A stretch of 8,924 nucleotides of DNA from Smithellaceae bacterium (GTDB lineage Bacteria; Desulfobacterota; Syntrophia; Syntrophales; Smithellaceae): positions 1 through 8,924 of the forward strand of contig JAQVLL010000059.1 of assembly GCA_028704195.1 (NCBI GenBank), in the 5' to 3' direction. A program made the position numbers and the translations under genes. The notes beneath the pieces are model-generated. The model was not told where the DNA came from. It saw nothing but the letters and a program-made list of their open reading frames with translations, and did no database searches. Shown here piece by piece: positions 6,819-8,924 of the stretch (positions are counted from its first letter, which is position 1; the number at the start of each line of letters is the position of its first letter).

Positions 6819-7849
6819 AAGACATCGGTTTTCACAAAGAGATCACCACCGGATGCTATCTCAACCCCTTTGACGGCTTCGAACCAAAAGACATGCCCAT
6901 TGAAGAGCGATATGATGAAACCACAGGCGTAGCAAGCCGGATCCTGCCCTACCGGGTGCATCCCGCCCGCAAACCGGACACGGATGCGTATGTGGAAAAA
7001 TCGCCGGAATCAATCTGCCCATTCTGCCCGGAACTGTTTGAAAAACTGACACCAAAATTCACACCGGATATCATCGAAGACGGAAAATTCAAAAAGGGAG
7101 GCGCATTCTTGTTTCCCAACGCGTTTCCTTACGACACCGCCAACGCCGTGGCCGTTTTATCACCCCGCCACTTCATCCCCCTCGACCAGCTGACGGCTGA
7201 AACGATGCGCGACGGATTTGCCGTCTGCCGTGATTATTTTTTTCGCGTCGCCGAACTGCAGAAGGGCTATCAATACTGTTCGATCAATTGGAACTACATG
7301 CCGCCCGCGGGAGGCGGGCTGATTCATCCGCATCTGCAGACTATCGTGGGCAAAAAGCCGACCAATTTCATGCAGCGGCTGTTGGCCAGCGCGCAAAACT
7401 ATATGGCCGCATCGGACGGCGGCAACCTGTGGAGGAACATCCTGGTCATGGAAGAGGAGGCGAAAGAACGATTTATTGTGTCCACGGGAACCATTTCCTG
7501 GCTCACCGCGTTTTCTCCCAAAGGCATGGCGGGGGAAATCGATTTTTATTTCAAGGAAAAAACTTCATTCTTCGACCTGACCGAAGCAAACTTTGACGAG
7601 ATGCTGCTGGGCCTGTCCCGTGTCTTTCTCTACCTGTACGTCAATAACTACATGAGTTTCAATCTGTCGCTTTACGCGACGATGACGCCGGACAAGCATT
7701 TCTGGGTGCAGGGCAAAATCGTGCCGCGCTTTGAACTGAATCCTCTGGGCACCAGCGATATCAATTATTTTGAAAAACTGCACAATGAAATCATCTGCCC
7801 GATTGCGCCGGAACAGCTTTGCAAGGAGCTCCGATCTTATTTTGTATAG
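6815..7849 (+). CDS. GalT-like HIT-superfamily nucleotidyltransferase
   Basis: A 344-residue protein with the layout of galactose-1-phosphate uridylyltransferase: CPFC (68-71), PNAFPYDTANAVAVLSPRHF (101-120) and GGGLIHPHLQ (166-175). By comparison with E. coli GalT, C68, C71, H119 and H171 match the zinc ligands, H173 the nucleophile that takes the nucleotidyl group, and Q175 the motif glutamine. GalT usually has HPHGQ; here it is HPHLQ. The protein could therefore transfer UMP or AMP between a sugar phosphate and a nucleotide, or split a dinucleoside polyphosphate like Apa enzymes. No galK, galE or sugar genes are nearby, so galactose metabolism is not supported. GGAGG (6800-6804) lies ten bases before the ATG, which overlaps the upstream TGA (ATGA). 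This is the last gene of the selD operon. Confidence 0.8.
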   Translation: MKDIGFHKEITTGCYLNPFDGFEPKDMPIEERYDETTGVASRILPYRVHPARKPDTDAYVEKSPESICPFCPELFEKLTPKFTPDIIEDGKFKKGGAFLFPNAFPYDTANAVAVLSPRHFIPLDQLTAETMRDGFAVCRDYFFRVAELQKGYQYCSINWNYMPPAGGGLIHPHLQTIVGKKPTNFMQRLLASAQNYMAASDGGNLWRNILVMEEEAKERFIVSTGTISWLTAFSPKGMAGEIDFYFKEKTSFFDLTEANFDEMLLGLSRVFLYLYVNNYMSFNLSLYATMTPDKHFWVQGKIVPRFELNPLGTSDINYFEKLHNEIICPIAPEQLCKELRSYFV

Positions 7850-7857
7850 CCATCCAG

Positions 7858-7890
7858 AAAAGCAACAGGATCATCCTGACAACGCTTTTT
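7858..7890 (+). terminator. Possible terminator of the selD operon
   Basis: Nine bases after the stop codon, AAAAGC (7858-7863) can pair with GCTTTT (7884-7889), and between them CAGGAT-C-ATCCTG (7866-7878) forms a second perfect inverted repeat. The 3' side runs into TTTTTATATATT. The stem is interrupted and not GC-rich, so termination may be weak. Confidence 0.4.
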
Positions 7891-7990
7891 ATATATTGAG
7901 GTGCCTCCCGGATATTCAGTCAGCAATCCTGAATTGTAACAATAAAATTAATGATCCTGTTCCTGCAAACGAATTAAAAATATTTTTTTA

Positions 7991-8019
7991 TTGACAAAAA
8001 TCTCAACAACGTTTAGAAA
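7991..8019 (+). promoter_or_regulatory. Candidate sigma70 promoter in the intergenic region
   Basis: A consensus TTGACA (7991-7996), a 17-bp spacer, then TAGAAA (8014-8019), a 4 of 6 match. It follows an AT-rich stretch that could act as an UP element. It is about 225 bp before the exported-protein gene, so it would give a long leader, or drive a small RNA in 8026-8250. Confidence 0.4.
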
Positions 8020-8165
8020 AACCCGTCTTCAAATTTTTACTTAAAAAAACAAAATTATAGTTGTTTCGACAAGTGCGTCGTGTGCGGAGTTCTGTGCATT
8101 GAGCGGCACCGGCATCAGGAATGATCATTCGGTAAGTGGTCCGCTACGCATAAACACGGCAAAAT

Positions 8166-8216
8166 CGTTGCAGAGTTGCGAAACAATGCCATCGGTTAAT
8201 GGGTTATATTGCAACG
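8166..8216 (+). repeat. Nested inverted repeat upstream of the exported protein
   Basis: CGTTGCA (8166-8172) pairs with TGCAACG (8210-8216), and inside it CCAT (8189-8192) pairs with ATGG (8199-8202). It ends 36 bases before the start codon at 8252. It could be leader RNA structure or a protein site, and a chance repeat is possible. Confidence 0.3.
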
Positions 8217-8251
8217 GGCGGATCAACAAAGACGTTACACGGGGGATAGTT

Positions 8252-8924
8252 ATGCGGACACTGACAAAACTTCTGATCACGGTGATGATCAGCCTGATCC
8301 TTTGCGGATATTCAGATGCCGCCGAGAAAAGAACACCCCATAAGCCAACAGGAACAACGAAAGGAGCAAAACAGGGAATGAAAACCTACTACATGGGCAG
8401 ATTTGCCATCGACCTGCCGGCAGAGTTTCAACTGGAGATCCAGAGCCAAAAGATTCGATATGCGGAAGTTACCGACTTCAAATGGAAGGAAAGAGACCGC
8501 GCAAAAGAAAGAGAATCTCTCTGGACGCAAAAGTTGGCTAAAATAAAAAAACTGAAACTGCCTAAAGGCAGAAAGCAAATCATCATTGAAGAAAAATACC
8601 TTAAAGGCATCGGTAATTGGGCAAAGGCCGTTGAATATTATGGGGATCAATATGCACCAAATTGTGTGTATTGGAAAATATTAGTTGATTACGGGAATGT
8701 GGGGATATTCCTCACTCTTGATGGTGAAGATAATAATTTAAGTATACGTAATTTTACCACTCTCCTCACCCATTACCAATACGGTTTAGACAATTTGACG
8801 AAGGATTCTTTTTGCCTGAACCACGGAAGAATTGAACTCCCCTATCTGGAGCAGGAGGAAATCTACGCCCGTTTTGCCGGACCGATGGGCATGAAACTGA
8901 GAATCCAGATGAGTGAAACCCAAC
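8252..8924 (+). CDS. Exported Tli4-like protein, probable T6SS lipase immunity protein (3' end outside window)
   Basis: The ATG at 8252 follows GGGGGA (8241-8246) by five bases, and the frame is open for 224 codons to the right edge. Residues 1-23 are a signal peptide: MRTLTK, hydrophobic LLITVMISLIL, and an SDA|AEK cleavage site. C18 is not preceded by a normal lipobox, so a lipoprotein is less likely. The mature part begins with a Lys/Thr/Gly-rich linker, then YYMGRFAIDLPAEF (46-59), a charged helix (about 74-100), and later FCLNHGRIELP and a block ending near AGPMGMKLRIQ. This order resembles Tli4-type proteins, periplasmic inhibitors of type VI secretion phospholipase effectors, by pattern only and without a search. 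No effector gene is in view; it may lie beyond the edge. The middle of the gene is more AT-rich than the genes to the left, which may reflect transfer. Confidence 0.6.
   Translation, partial: MRTLTKLLITVMISLILCGYSDAAEKRTPHKPTGTTKGAKQGMKTYYMGRFAIDLPAEFQLEIQSQKIRYAEVTDFKWKERDRAKERESLWTQKLAKIKKLKLPKGRKQIIIEEKYLKGIGNWAKAVEYYGDQYAPNCVYWKILVDYGNVGIFLTLDGEDNNLSIRNFTTLLTHYQYGLDNLTKDSFCLNHGRIELPYLEQEEIYARFAGPMGMKLRIQMSETQ

Larger units (their letters stand above)
7850..8251. other. AT-rich intergenic region, about 400 bp
   Basis: No convincing coding frame is seen on either strand; short frames here lack ribosome-binding sites and family motifs. The region is clearly more AT-rich than the genes to its left, with runs of A or T around 7974-8060. 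It contains a possible terminator at the left, a promoter candidate near the centre, and nested inverted repeats near the right end, listed separately. Confidence 0.6.

Noticed and set aside
7770..7994. Plus-strand open frame of 74 codons past the GalT-like gene
   Set aside because: It starts inside the GalT-like gene in another frame, has no ribosome-binding site, and crosses the putative terminator.
8034..8095. Small inverted repeat CGAC/GTCG around 8068-8081
   Set aside because: A four-base stem is too short to support a terminator or RNA gene.
8312..8650. Minus-strand open frame of 112 codons at the right end
   Set aside because: Antisense to the exported Tli4-like gene, which has a signal peptide and a good ribosome-binding site; the Phe-rich translation reflects the A-rich sense strand.

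Overview
This window looks like chromosomal DNA from an anaerobic, selenium-using bacterium, most likely Desulfobacterota (former Deltaproteobacteria). That assignment is inferred from a selenocysteine-type selD, an AidB-like acyl-CoA dehydrogenase with its own TetR regulator, and bacterial ribosome-binding sites. No rRNA, tRNA, CRISPR array or mobile element was found.

Left part (1-2305): an acyl-CoA dehydrogenase gene runs leftward and is cut by the window edge. A tetR-family gene runs rightward from the same intergenic region. That region holds two divergent sigma70-type promoters that share their -10 bases. Two copies of a palindrome, GTAACCAATGGTTAC and a near-copy, each lie in the spacer of one promoter. 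This looks like a compact autoregulated switch. A third, unrelated perfect palindrome lies in the dehydrogenase leader.

Middle left (2268-4474, minus strand): threonine synthase (thrC) is followed 44 bp later by a DUF1460 NlpC/P60-like cysteine amidase that has no signal peptide. The amidase gene overlaps the tetR gene tail to tail by 38 bp.

Middle right (4663-7849, plus strand): a three-gene operon. The first gene is selD (selenophosphate synthetase), whose catalytic residue is encoded by an in-frame UGA (Sec18) followed directly by a SECIS-like hairpin. Conventional gene calling would lose the first 33 residues, including the active site. Next come a DHH-family phosphoesterase and a GalT-like HIT-superfamily nucleotidyltransferase, which overlap by ATGA. 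The link between selenophosphate synthesis and these two nucleotide-type enzymes is not obvious and is the most open biological question here.

Right part (7850-8924): about 400 bp of AT-rich non-coding DNA holds a possible terminator, a promoter candidate and inverted repeats. It is followed by an exported protein, cut by the right edge, that resembles Tli4-type immunity proteins of type VI secretion lipase effectors. It may mark the start of an accessory region.
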